Shown in pieces: positions 38,873-46,154 of a DNA stretch of 64,000 nucleotides; position 1 is the stretch's first letter, and every line of letters starts with the position of its first letter. The notes below the pieces were generated by a model. That model had not been told where the DNA came from. It saw only the letters and a list, made by a program, of their open reading frames with translations, and made no database searches. The stretch comes from Streptomyces typhae (GTDB taxonomy: Bacteria > Actinomycetota > Actinomycetes > Streptomycetales > Streptomycetaceae), in assembly GCF_009755605.1 (NCBI RefSeq), contig NZ_WPNZ01000004.1:124001-188000 (forward strand), read 5' to 3'. A program made the translations under genes and the position numbers.

Positions 38873-39118
38873 ATGCAGACTCACAGCCATATCGTCCTGG
38901 CCGCCTCGGGCGGCGCCTCGCTCGCCCTCGTCCTGGTGGGCGTAGTGGTGGTCGCCGGCCTCATCGCCATGTTCGTCGCCGGCCGTCGCCGCGCCGCGCA
39001 CCGCACCCGCAGCACCACGCCCGCCCACGGCGGCGACCCCGCCGGGGGCGAGGCGCAGCGCGGCAGCAGCTGGCAGACCCCCGACGACGACCCGGAACAG
39101 GGCAACCCCCGTCCCTGA
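38873..39118 (+). CDS. Small single-pass membrane protein (DUF6479-like)
   Basis: 81 aa. One hydrophobic segment (residues ~8-36, LVLVGVVVVAGLIAMFVAG) is followed by an arginine-rich stop-transfer patch and a polar tail ending SSWQTPDDDPEQGNPRP. The layout resembles small Streptomyces membrane proteins annotated DUF6479, recalled by pattern only. ATG 38873 has GAGCGG upstream. It is transcribed away from the MarR pair and converges on the GT2 operon. Third-position GC is high, which supports a real gene. Function unknown. Confidence 0.65.
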   Translation: MQTHSHIVLAASGGASLALVLVGVVVVAGLIAMFVAGRRRAAHRTRSTTPAHGGDPAGGEAQRGSSWQTPDDDPEQGNPRP

Positions 39119-39203
39119 CGGCCCGGGGTGGGTGGCGCCGCCGCAACGACGACGACGGCGACAGCCACGGTCGCCACCACCGCCACCGCCACCGCCGTGA
39201 TCG

Positions 39204-39959
39204 TCATGTGTCGTGCCCGGCCGGGCTCACGGCCGGGCTCTCGGGGTGCAGGGTGGCCAGCAGGTCGGCGAGGCCGCCCGGGGCGCGTCCGTGCAGCCGG
39301 GCCGCGGTGTGGACCGGGTGCTCGTCGGTGCGGGCGATGCGGTGCCCCGTCGCGGCGAGCCGGGCCGCGAGGTCGTGGTCCTCGCCGGTCGGCAGGGGCG
39401 CGAACCCGCCCACCCGCAGGTACGCCTCGGCGGACACGCCGAGGTTCGCCCCGTGGACGTGCGGGTGCTCCCACGTCCGCAGGGTTCCGGCGAGCCGCCG
39501 GGAGAGGAAGTAGTCGGCGTCGTGCCGGGCGACGAGAGGGGGCCCGGCGGTGCCGGGGTCCAGGCGGATGGTGCCGAGGACGGCGTCGTACCCCTCGCGT
39601 GCCCAGGCGACCTGGTGGGTGAGCCAGGCCTCGGGCACGGTGGTGTCGGCGTCCGTCATGGCCAGCCACACGTCCGGTCCGGCGGCCGGTCCGGCCAGCG
39701 CGTGCTCGACGCCCGCCGCCCGCGCGGCGCCGACGTTGCGGCCGCGGGTCTCCACGACGTGCGCTCCCGCGCGGGCGGCCAGGGCCGCCGTGGCGTCCGT
39801 GCACGCGTCCGCCACCACCACGACCGTGACGGGCAGCGGTGCCGCCCGCGCAGCCGCCTTGCGCAGGCTGCGCAGACAGGCCGTGACGCGGGCCTCCTCG
39901 TTGTGGGCGGGGACCACGACGGCCAGGGCCCCGGGCGTCACGCCGGGCCTTCCCGTCAC
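39204..39959 (-). CDS. Glycosyltransferase family 2 (GT-A fold)
   Basis: 251 aa. Starts VVVPAHNEEARV, has VVVADACTDAT and the metal-binding MTDADTTVP motif, and the later segment HVHGANLGVSAEAYLRVGGF, all typical of GT2 enzymes that transfer sugars from nucleotide donors. GTG 39959 overlaps the methyltransferase stop as GTGA and has GGAGGG 6-7 nt upstream; a second GTG at 39941 is possible. No membrane helix, so probably cytoplasmic. Last clear gene of the four-gene operon. Confidence 0.85.
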   Translation of the reverse strand: MTGRPGVTPGALAVVVPAHNEEARVTACLRSLRKAAARAAPLPVTVVVVADACTDATAALAARAGAHVVETRGRNVGAARAAGVEHALAGPAAGPDVWLAMTDADTTVPEAWLTHQVAWAREGYDAVLGTIRLDPGTAGPPLVARHDADYFLSRRLAGTLRTWEHPHVHGANLGVSAEAYLRVGGFAPLPTGEDHDLAARLAATGHRIARTDEHPVHTAARLHGRAPGGLADLLATLHPESPAVSPAGHDT

Positions 39960-40579
39960 GCCAGGCCCTCCGCGCGGGCCGGGGACAGCGCCGGGCCCGG
40001 ACCGTGGCCGCGTTCGTGGACGGTGAGGGTGAAGTCCGGGTCGTCGTAGCGGGCGAGGCGGTGCAGGCCCGGCGTCCCGTCCAGCTGGTCGGCGACGGCA
40101 CGGCCCGTGCAGGTGTGCTCGGGCACCGGGTGGTTCCAGTGCACGGCGACCAGATGCCCGCCCTCGGCCAGGCTCGCCATGCTCGCGCGCAGGATCCGCG
40201 TACGCGTCCCGGTGTCGAAGTAGTAGAGGAGCTCCGAGAGCACCACGAGGTCGAAGGGCTCCCCCGGCTCCTCGGGCCACTGCTCGGGCACCGTCATCCG
40301 CCGCACCGTGACGTGGTCGAGGCCGCCGACGCGCCGGGTCGCGGTCGCGACGGCGGAGGCCGTGCGGTCGGTGGCGAGCAGCCGGTCGCAGCGAGCGGCG
40401 AGGAGTTCCGTCAGGACCCCCACCGAGCAGCCCGGTTCGAAGGCGTGCGCGTAGCGGGGGCGGGGCAGCGCCGCCACGGTCAGGGCGTACTTGCGGCGGT
40501 CGTACCACCGCTCACCGAGGTGCCAGGGGTCCGCGGCACCGGCGTACTGGTCGTCGAAGTAGCTCGCGGGCGTGTTCAC
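39956..40579 (-). CDS. SAM-dependent methyltransferase, NodS-like
   Basis: 207 aa. Begins YFDDQYAGAADPWHLGERWYDRRKYAL, split here by its motifs: WYDRRK, then the SAM loop AFEPGCSVGVLTELL (residues ~45-60), an acidic strand end LLATD and the post-loop VVLSELLYYF. This pattern matches NodS-type methyltransferases. GTG 40579 overlaps the upstream stop as GTGA. A partner deacetylase next door fits the NodB/NodS logic of N-deacetylation followed by N-methylation, which is inference. Confidence 0.85.
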   Translation of the reverse strand: MNTPASYFDDQYAGAADPWHLGERWYDRRKYALTVAALPRPRYAHAFEPGCSVGVLTELLAARCDRLLATDRTASAVATATRRVGGLDHVTVRRMTVPEQWPEEPGEPFDLVVLSELLYYFDTGTRTRILRASMASLAEGGHLVAVHWNHPVPEHTCTGRAVADQLDGTPGLHRLARYDDPDFTLTVHERGHGPGPALSPARAEGLA

Positions 40580-41502
40580 CGCAGCACCGTCTCGAAGGCG
40601 CGGGTGTGATGGGCGATCTCCTGCGGCGGCAGCACCGGCCCGGCGCCGGCGCTGCGCGGCTCCAGCTGGCTGGCGAACCGTGCCAGGGCCGCCCTCTTGC
40701 GGACGGCGGCCTCCGCCGCGAGCGGGAGGACGGCGGCCCGGTGCCACGGCACGCGGGGGTCGTGGGGGCGGGCCCAGTGCCACATCCACACCGGGTAGGA
40801 CCAGACCGGTGTGGCGGTGTCGCGGCCCGCGCGCCGGGCGGCCCGACCCGCGGCCTCGTGGTCGCTGTGCAGGTCGCCCTCCCACGGGGCCACGCACACC
40901 GCCGCCCCGACGGCGTCCAGAAGCCGGCCGATCAGGGCCGCCGCGTCGTCCTCGTACGCGTCGAGGGCCGTGTCGGGCAGACCGGCGTGCACCGGGGCGG
41001 GCAGCTCGCCGAGATCGCCGAGGGCCGCGGCGAGTTCGTCCCGGCGCCTGGCCGCGAGGCGGGCGCGGGCCGCCGGTGAGGCGGGGCCGTGGGAGGCCTC
41101 GCCGTCGGTCAGGCACACCGTGTGGACCCGCGCACCCGCGTGGCGCAGGGCGGCGATGGTGCCACCGAAGCCGAGGACCTCGTCGTCCGGGTGGGCCGCC
41201 ACGACCAGGACGGGGCCCGCGGGGAGGGCCAGGCTCGGCAGCAGCTCCGGCAGCCGCGCCGCGCGCCAGACGGCCTCGTCGGTGCCGCGCGCGTCGATGG
41301 CAGCGGCGGCGGCCTGTCGTGCGGGGGCCGGGGTGCTCGGGGCGCCCGGGGTGCTCGGGGCGCCTGCGGTGCTTGGCGTGCCCTGGGTGCTCGGGGCGCC
41401 TGGGGCGCCTGCGGTGCTTGGTGCGCTCCGGGTGCTCGGCGTGCCCTGGGTGCCCGGGGTGCGTGGCATGCCCTGGGTGTCCGTGGAGCTCGGGGCGTTC
41501 AC
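40576..41502 (-). CDS. PIG-L (LmbE-like) family N-deacetylase
   Basis: 308 aa. Zinc motifs are present: AAHPDDEVLG (~residue 105) and GDLHSDHEAAG (~215). The family removes acetyl groups from N-acetylglucosaminyl-type substrates. GTG 41502 overlaps the acyl-CoA dehydrogenase stop as GTGA, with GGAGGAG upstream. The first ~60 residues are a low-complexity Gly-Thr-Pro-Ser-Ala repeat with no predicted fold. It sits between a dehydrogenase and a methyltransferase in one coupled operon, so these probably act on one small molecule or glycoconjugate. Confidence 0.9.
   Translation of the reverse strand: MNAPSSTDTQGMPRTPGTQGTPSTRSAPSTAGAPGAPSTQGTPSTAGAPSTPGAPSTPAPARQAAAAAIDARGTDEAVWRAARLPELLPSLALPAGPVLVVAAHPDDEVLGFGGTIAALRHAGARVHTVCLTDGEASHGPASPAARARLAARRRDELAAALGDLGELPAPVHAGLPDTALDAYEDDAAALIGRLLDAVGAAVCVAPWEGDLHSDHEAAGRAARRAGRDTATPVWSYPVWMWHWARPHDPRVPWHRAAVLPLAAEAAVRKRAALARFASQLEPRSAGAGPVLPPQEIAHHTRAFETVLR
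41328..41480. repeat. Degenerate GC-rich repeats encoding the PIG-L N-terminal linker
   Basis: Repeated GGTGCTCGGGGCGCC and GCCTGCGGTGCTTGG units give alternating GAPST, GTPST and AGAPST residues. They lie between the start and the deacetylase domain and look like slippage expansion. Confidence 0.75.
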
Positions 41503-42521
41503 TGCTCCTCCGTCGCGGTGTCCGGCGTCACGGACCGGCCGAGTTCGGCCAGGTTCCCCTCGGCGTGGTGCTGGCGTACGTACACCGTCAGGTCCGCCAC
41601 CGCGCGGGCGTGCCGCTCGTCGTGGCACAGCGGCCCCGCGCCGGTGGCGCGCCCGACGCGGTCGAGGACCTCGGTGCACACCTTCTCGACCAGGGCACGC
41701 ACGCGCAGGCTGCGCAGCCGTGCCTCCTCCCGTGTGTCGAGGGGGTCGGCGTCGATGTCGTCGCCCGCCCGGCGCAGGACGGTCTCGGCGGTGTGCAGCA
41801 GCACGTCGACGGCGCCGAGGTGGGCGGCCGCGTGCTCGTTCAGGCGCCCCGCAGCGGCCCGCTCGTACAGCGGCGCGGCGACGGCGTGCGCGCCGCCGAG
41901 CCAGCAGGCGGCCACGCCGATGCCCCCGTGCTGGAACCCGGGCCGCGTCAGATAGCTCTCCGCATCGCCGACGGCGCGCGCCGGCACGTCCGTGAACGCC
42001 ATGTGCAGGCTGTCGCTCCCCGCCATGCCGATCGCCGGCCACGTCCCCGGCACCGGCTCCGCGCCAGGATGGTCGAGGGACACGGCGAACAGGCGGTAGC
42101 CGTCGTCGGCGTCCGCCGTCACCAGGGCGTGGGTGCAGCTGTGCGCTCCCGAGCAGTAGGGCTTGCCGCCGCTGATCCGCCACCCTCCGCCGGAGCGTGC
42201 GGCGCGGGTGCCTGGCCCCGGTGGGCGCGCGGCCCAGACCCCCCACCGCTCCCCCGGCGCGGGCAGCGGCTGACCCAGTTCGTGCAGGATCGCCGCGGCG
42301 TCGAGGTGCCCCTCCGCGAGGCGGGCGAGGGACAGGTCCCGGCGTCCCAGTGCGGTGAGGGCGGCGAAGCGGCGCGCCGTCGACGTGCCCGGCAGCGGTA
42401 CGCCGGGGGCCTCCCGCTCGACGAACGCGGCGAACAGGTCCGCCGTACGCCGCTCCGGGGTACGGAGGTGGTCGGGCGTCTTCGGGGGTGTGAGGGTCAC
42501 ACGGGCCTCCAGCATGGGCAT
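41499..42521 (-). CDS. Acyl-CoA dehydrogenase family flavoprotein
   Basis: 340 aa, slightly short for the family (~380). The middle beta domain is visible (GGWRISGGKPYCSGAHSCTHALV; the segment TWPAIGMAGSDSLHMAFTDVP), followed by an alpha-helical C-terminal domain. ATG 42521 is used, with ATG 42515 as an alternative; neither has a strong ribosome site. I do not see a clear catalytic Glu at the usual place, so the substrate and even the activity are open. It is the first gene of the operon with PIG-L, NodS-like and GT2 genes, so an amide, sugar or lipid oxidation in that pathway is likelier than fatty-acid degradation. Confidence 0.75.
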   Translation of the reverse strand: MPMLEARVTLTPPKTPDHLRTPERRTADLFAAFVEREAPGVPLPGTSTARRFAALTALGRRDLSLARLAEGHLDAAAILHELGQPLPAPGERWGVWAARPPGPGTRAARSGGGWRISGGKPYCSGAHSCTHALVTADADDGYRLFAVSLDHPGAEPVPGTWPAIGMAGSDSLHMAFTDVPARAVGDAESYLTRPGFQHGGIGVAACWLGGAHAVAAPLYERAAAGRLNEHAAAHLGAVDVLLHTAETVLRRAGDDIDADPLDTREEARLRSLRVRALVEKVCTEVLDRVGRATGAGPLCHDERHARAVADLTVYVRQHHAEGNLAELGRSVTPDTATEEQ

Positions 42522-42603
42522 CCGTCGTCGAGGGCGCCGGCGTCGGCCCGGCTGCGCAGCACCCAGTACCCCTCTCGGCCGCACGCATCCCTCCGACCTC
42601 GTA

Positions 42604-42636
42604 GAACCACACACGTCACTCGCGGAACCACACACG
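42604..42636. promoter_or_regulatory. 12-bp direct repeat upstream of the dehydrogenase operon
   Basis: GAACCACACACG occurs at 42604-42615 and 42625-42636, 21 bp apart (two turns). It lies 83-115 bp upstream of the ATG at 42521, where an activator or repressor of the four-gene operon would bind. There is no other candidate element in this 234-bp gap. Confidence 0.45.
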
Positions 42637-42755
42637 GCGCGAGGCGGCGGCCCAGCGGACGGCGCGGGACGACGCCGGACGCCCCGGACGGCCCTTTACA
42701 GCACCGGACGGCACCGGGGCACCGGAGCACGCAAGACGCCAGAGGCCAGGACGGC

Positions 42756-43937
42756 TCAGTCCTCGGCGGTCTCCTGGAGCACGTCGCAGGTGTTCTGGAA
42801 CTCCTCCATCAGACGGCTGGCCTCGACGACGAGGACTCCGTACGGGCGGGAGGAGTCGGCCAGGGGCAGCTCCTGGTCCCCGGCCGCGTTCAGGACCGTC
42901 TGCAGGGCCTCCTGGGCGACGTTCGCCAGCCTGCACATCTCCTCGGCCTGCTCGGCGAGGGTGTCGCTGTCCAGTTCCGCGATGACGTGGGCGATGTCGC
43001 GCAGCCGGAGGGCGAAGTCGGCGTAGGCCTCCAGGACGGGGGCGTAGGTGTAGGTGTTCTCCGTCTCCCGCCAGCGGCCGAGGCTGCGCGTGAGCGAACC
43101 CAGCTGGTACACCGCGCGCTCCAGGGCGTCCAGGGCGTTGCGGTAGCGGTCGAAGGTGAGGTAGCCGCGGTGTGCGGGCAGCAGCCTGCGAGGGTTGAAC
43201 GGCAGGCTGTTCTCCGCGGCGCTCAGCCCGGCGCGGGCCTGCCCGACCGCGCTCTGCACGCGCTCCCCCGCCGTGCGCCACTGCTCGGCGCGCTCGGCGT
43301 CGACGTCGCCGCTGCCCAGGCCGTCGGCCATGTCGTCGAGCAGCGATGCCATCTCGGCGGCGAGGGTGTGCAGCCCCTGCTCGGCGCTGCGGTAGCGCAG
43401 CGGGGGCGCGATGCACAGGTTCACGACCAGGCCGATGCCGCAGCCGATGAGCACGAGGAGAATGATCTGCCCGAGTTGCAGGGCCCTGTCGGTGTTCGTG
43501 GTGGCCGTCGCATAGGTGGAGAACGCGAAGAACGCGGCCGTGGCGACCTGGGAGCGCTGCTCGCCGAGGGCCGGCCACTGTCCCAGCGTCAGCGCGACGG
43601 CGGCGACCACCACGAACGCGAACAGGTCGGGGCCCGCCGTGAAACCGATCGCCGCCTGCACCGCCACACCGACGATGACCGCGGCGATGTAGCGCAGGGT
43701 CTGCCACACGGACCGGTGGATCGTGACGTTCATGGTCAGCACCGCGGAGAACGGTGCGAACGCCGGTGACGTCGCGTCCAGCAGCGCGTGCGCGATCCAC
43801 CAGGCCGGCGTCGCCGCGAGCACGCACTTCCCGATCAGCAGCGCCGTGTCACGCTCGTGCCCCGGCGTGCCGCAGGCACGCGCCACCCACGCCCATCCCC
43901 TTCGTACCCGATCCACCACGCGCCCCGAAGACCCCAT
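42756..43937 (-). CDS. FUSC-type (aromatic acid exporter-like) membrane protein
   Basis: 393 aa. About six hydrophobic segments lie in the N-terminal half (e.g. AFAPFSAVLTMNVTIHRS, IAAVIVGVAVQAAIGF, IILLVLIGCGIGLVVNLC), followed by a ~200-aa helical cytoplasmic domain. This is the half-size FUSC layout. Family members are proposed efflux pumps for aromatic acids. ATG 43937 has GGGAACGG upstream. It is separated from the dehydrogenase operon by 234 bp and points away from the CsbD-like gene, so it is probably its own unit. Confidence 0.85.
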   Translation of the reverse strand: MGSSGRVVDRVRRGWAWVARACGTPGHERDTALLIGKCVLAATPAWWIAHALLDATSPAFAPFSAVLTMNVTIHRSVWQTLRYIAAVIVGVAVQAAIGFTAGPDLFAFVVVAAVALTLGQWPALGEQRSQVATAAFFAFSTYATATTNTDRALQLGQIILLVLIGCGIGLVVNLCIAPPLRYRSAEQGLHTLAAEMASLLDDMADGLGSGDVDAERAEQWRTAGERVQSAVGQARAGLSAAENSLPFNPRRLLPAHRGYLTFDRYRNALDALERAVYQLGSLTRSLGRWRETENTYTYAPVLEAYADFALRLRDIAHVIAELDSDTLAEQAEEMCRLANVAQEALQTVLNAAGDQELPLADSSRPYGVLVVEASRLMEEFQNTCDVLQETAED

Positions 43938-44132
43938 CCGTTCCCGCCTGTTCCACCGTGCTCGTCGACCCCGGCCCCTCGGATCAGGGACCGGGAAGCA
44001 CACGTAACCACAACGAACACGGTGAAACGGGGAGGAACGAGAAGCGCGGTGAGCACCACGTTTACCGCACCGCTGAGCGGCCAGGCGTACCGGCAGCACA
44101 TGATGTCGATGCCAAGGGAGCGTGAGCGGACG

Positions 44133-44306
44133 ATGACCGCCAACGAGAAGGCCAAGGCGAAGTTCGAGCAGGCCACCGGCGCCGCCGCCCAGGCCGCCGG
44201 ACGTGCCGTGGGCAACGAGAGCCTCACCGCCAAGGGCCGCGCCCAGCAGATGAAGGGCGACGCGCGCGAGGCCAAGGAGAAGACCAAGGACATCGGCAAG
44301 CACTGA
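44133..44306 (+). CDS. CsbD-like small stress protein
   Basis: 57 aa, hydrophilic and helical: KAKAKFEQATGAAAQAAGRA, then SLTAKGRAQQMKGDAREAKEK. The paired lysine/alanine-rich helices match CsbD-like proteins, which are abundant in general stress in Gram-positive bacteria with no defined activity. ATG 44133 follows GAGCGGACG. Followed by a small hairpin and a tandem repeat. Confidence 0.85.
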   Translation: MTANEKAKAKFEQATGAAAQAAGRAVGNESLTAKGRAQQMKGDAREAKEKTKDIGKH

Positions 44307-44314
44307 GCAGGGCA

Positions 44315-44340
44315 CGGCACGGGCCGGTGGGAGCGTGCCG
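44315..44340 (+). terminator. Possible hairpin terminator after the CsbD-like gene
   Basis: CGGCACG (44315-44321) and CGTGCCG (44334-44340) form a perfect 7-bp stem with a 12-nt loop, 8 nt after the stop. No T tract follows, which is common in actinomycetes but lowers confidence. Confidence 0.3.
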
Positions 44341-44370
44341 GAAGGAGCTGCCGCAAGGAGCTGCCGGTGT

Positions 44371-44435
44371 GTGATCCCGGGTTGTGATCCCGGTGTGCGA
44401 TCCCGGTTCGTGATCCCGATGTGCGATCCCGGTAG
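44371..44435. repeat. Five 13-bp tandem repeats upstream of the aldo/keto reductase
   Basis: Units start at 44371, 44384, 44397, 44410 and 44423, each G(T/C)GATCCCGGnnn, with an exact 13-bp period. They lie 80-145 bp before the reductase ATG. Could be a variable-number repeat or an iterated binding site. Confidence 0.9.
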
Positions 44436-44515
44436 GAAGACGCATGCGTCCTGGGCACATCTCGGATGGGGGACCACCGACCGACCACCTACAGAGGACA
44501 GAGGGAGGGCGACGC

Positions 44516-45535
44516 ATGACGACGGGTCAAGCGAACGGCACCGACGGCACCGCCAGCACCGACAGCGCCGACGGCTCCGGCAGCACTGCCAGCACTGCCA
44601 GCACTGGCGTACGTGCCGGACAGCCCGTGTACGGATGCATGGGGCTGGGCGGAACCTGGGACGGCGTGCCGTACACGGCCGCGGACATCGCGCACGCCGA
44701 GGCCGCCGTCGAGGCCGCGCTCGACATCGGCATCACGGTGTTCGACCACGCCGACATCTACCGGCGCGGCAAGGCGGAGGCGGTCTTCGGCGAACTGCTC
44801 GACCGGGCGGCGGGGCTGCGGGAGCGCATCGTCGTGCAGACCAAGTGCGGCATCCGCCAGGCCGACGGCCATCACCCCGGCATGTACGACCTGCGCGGCA
44901 CGCACATTCTCCGGAGCGTGGAGGAGAGCCTCACCCGGCTGCGCACCGACGTGATCGACGTCCTGCTCCTGCACCGGCCCGACCCGCTGGCCGACCCGCA
45001 GGACATCGCGAAGGCCCTCACGTCCCTGCACGGGCAGGGGCTGGTACGCCGCTTCGGCGTGTCGAACATGAGCGCCGCACAGATCGCGCACCTCCAGGGT
45101 CACCTCGACATCCCGCTGGTCGCCAACCAGCTGGAGATGAGCCTGGGCAGCCGGGACTGGGTCGAGGCGGGCGTCCTCGTGAACACCCCGGCCGCCGCCG
45201 GGAACGGCTTCCCGCACGGGACGGTCGAGTACTGCCACGCCCGGGAGATCCAGCTCCAGGCCTGGGGCGCCCTCGCCCAGGGCCGCTGCACCGGCGACGG
45301 CGACTCACCCACCGCGCGCCACGTCGCCGCCCTCGCCGCACGCAAAGAAACCACGCCCGAGACGATCCTGCTGTGGTGGCTCCAGCACCACCCGGCCCGC
45401 ATCGCCCCCGTCATCGGCACCAGCCGCCCCGACCGCATCCGCGCCTGCCGTGACGCCGTCGGCCGCGAGCCCGGTCTCACCCACGAGGAGTGGTACGACC
45501 TGTGGGTCACCGCCCGCGGCGGCCCCTTGCCCTAG
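44516..45535 (+). CDS. Aldo/keto reductase
   Basis: 339 aa. The TIM-barrel family signatures are present: FDHADIY (catalytic Asp and Tyr), QTKCG (Lys) and LLLHRPD (His), plus RRFGVSNMS and a C-terminal NADPH-binding segment IAPVIGTSRPDRI. It reduces carbonyls with NADPH; the substrate is unknown. ATG 44516 has GGGAGGG 6 nt upstream. The first ~30 residues are a Ser/Thr/Gly-rich tail outside the barrel. It appears to be a single gene, with a 13-bp tandem repeat in its upstream region. Confidence 0.93.
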   Translation: MTTGQANGTDGTASTDSADGSGSTASTASTGVRAGQPVYGCMGLGGTWDGVPYTAADIAHAEAAVEAALDIGITVFDHADIYRRGKAEAVFGELLDRAAGLRERIVVQTKCGIRQADGHHPGMYDLRGTHILRSVEESLTRLRTDVIDVLLLHRPDPLADPQDIAKALTSLHGQGLVRRFGVSNMSAAQIAHLQGHLDIPLVANQLEMSLGSRDWVEAGVLVNTPAAAGNGFPHGTVEYCHAREIQLQAWGALAQGRCTGDGDSPTARHVAALAARKETTPETILLWWLQHHPARIAPVIGTSRPDRIRACRDAVGREPGLTHEEWYDLWVTARGGPLP

Positions 45536-45590
45536 ACCGGACGACGCACGGACACGGGTGAGAGGAGCCGCGCCGCGGTAGGCATTCCCC

Positions 45591-46061
45591 GTGCAGACCT
45601 TCCTCCCGTACTCCGACTTCACGCGCTCGGCTGCGGTCCTCGACCGGGCCCGGCTCGGCAAGCAGCGGGTCGAGGCCCTTCAGGTGCTCCGCGGTCTGAC
45701 GGTGCCCGGCTACGGGTGGCGGCACCATCCGGCGGTCCGCATGTGGACCGGCTACGAGGAGGCCCTGGTCCGCTACGGACTCGACGTGTGCGCCGTGTGG
45801 GTGGCGGAGGGCCGCGCCGACACCTGTGCCGCCACCCTCGTCACCGACTTCACCCGGCACCGTCCCGGCGCCGCCGTCCGCGCCCAGGAGCAGCTCGCCG
45901 CCGACGGCGAGCTGCCTCCCTGGCTGGGCGACCCGGCCTTCCACCGCAGCCACCGGTCGGCGCTGGTGCGCAAGGCCCCGGAGTTCTACACCCCGCTCTT
46001 CCCCGACGTCCCCGACGACCTGCCCTACCTCTGGCCGGCGTCGGACCGGGGCTCTTCGTAG
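45591..46061 (+). CDS. MSMEG_6728-type protein (related to pyrimidine-dimer glycosylase family)
   Basis: 156 aa. The N terminus MQTFLPYSDF and the stretch RLGKQRVEALQVL, with GWRHHPAVRMWTGYEEAL, are characteristic of a conserved actinobacterial family often grouped with T4 endonuclease V-like DNA glycosylases. A DNA-repair role is inference. The start is GTG 45591; GAGGAG lies ~25 nt upstream, so the ribosome site is weak. It converges on the GAP1-like gene of the large minus-strand array. Confidence 0.75.
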   Translation: MQTFLPYSDFTRSAAVLDRARLGKQRVEALQVLRGLTVPGYGWRHHPAVRMWTGYEEALVRYGLDVCAVWVAEGRADTCAATLVTDFTRHRPGAAVRAQEQLAADGELPPWLGDPAFHRSHRSALVRKAPEFYTPLFPDVPDDLPYLWPASDRGSS

Positions 46062-46154
46062 GCCGGGTCGGCCGACACGGACGAGGTCGTAGAGGGCGCC
46101 GCGGGGTTCCCTGTCATGGCATCGGCACGTGCGCCCCTGCCCCACGTCGCCGCG

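Noticed and set aside
44315..44435. Reading the tandem repeats near 44371 as a CRISPR array
   Set aside because: Units are 13 bp with no unique spacers and no cas genes are nearby.
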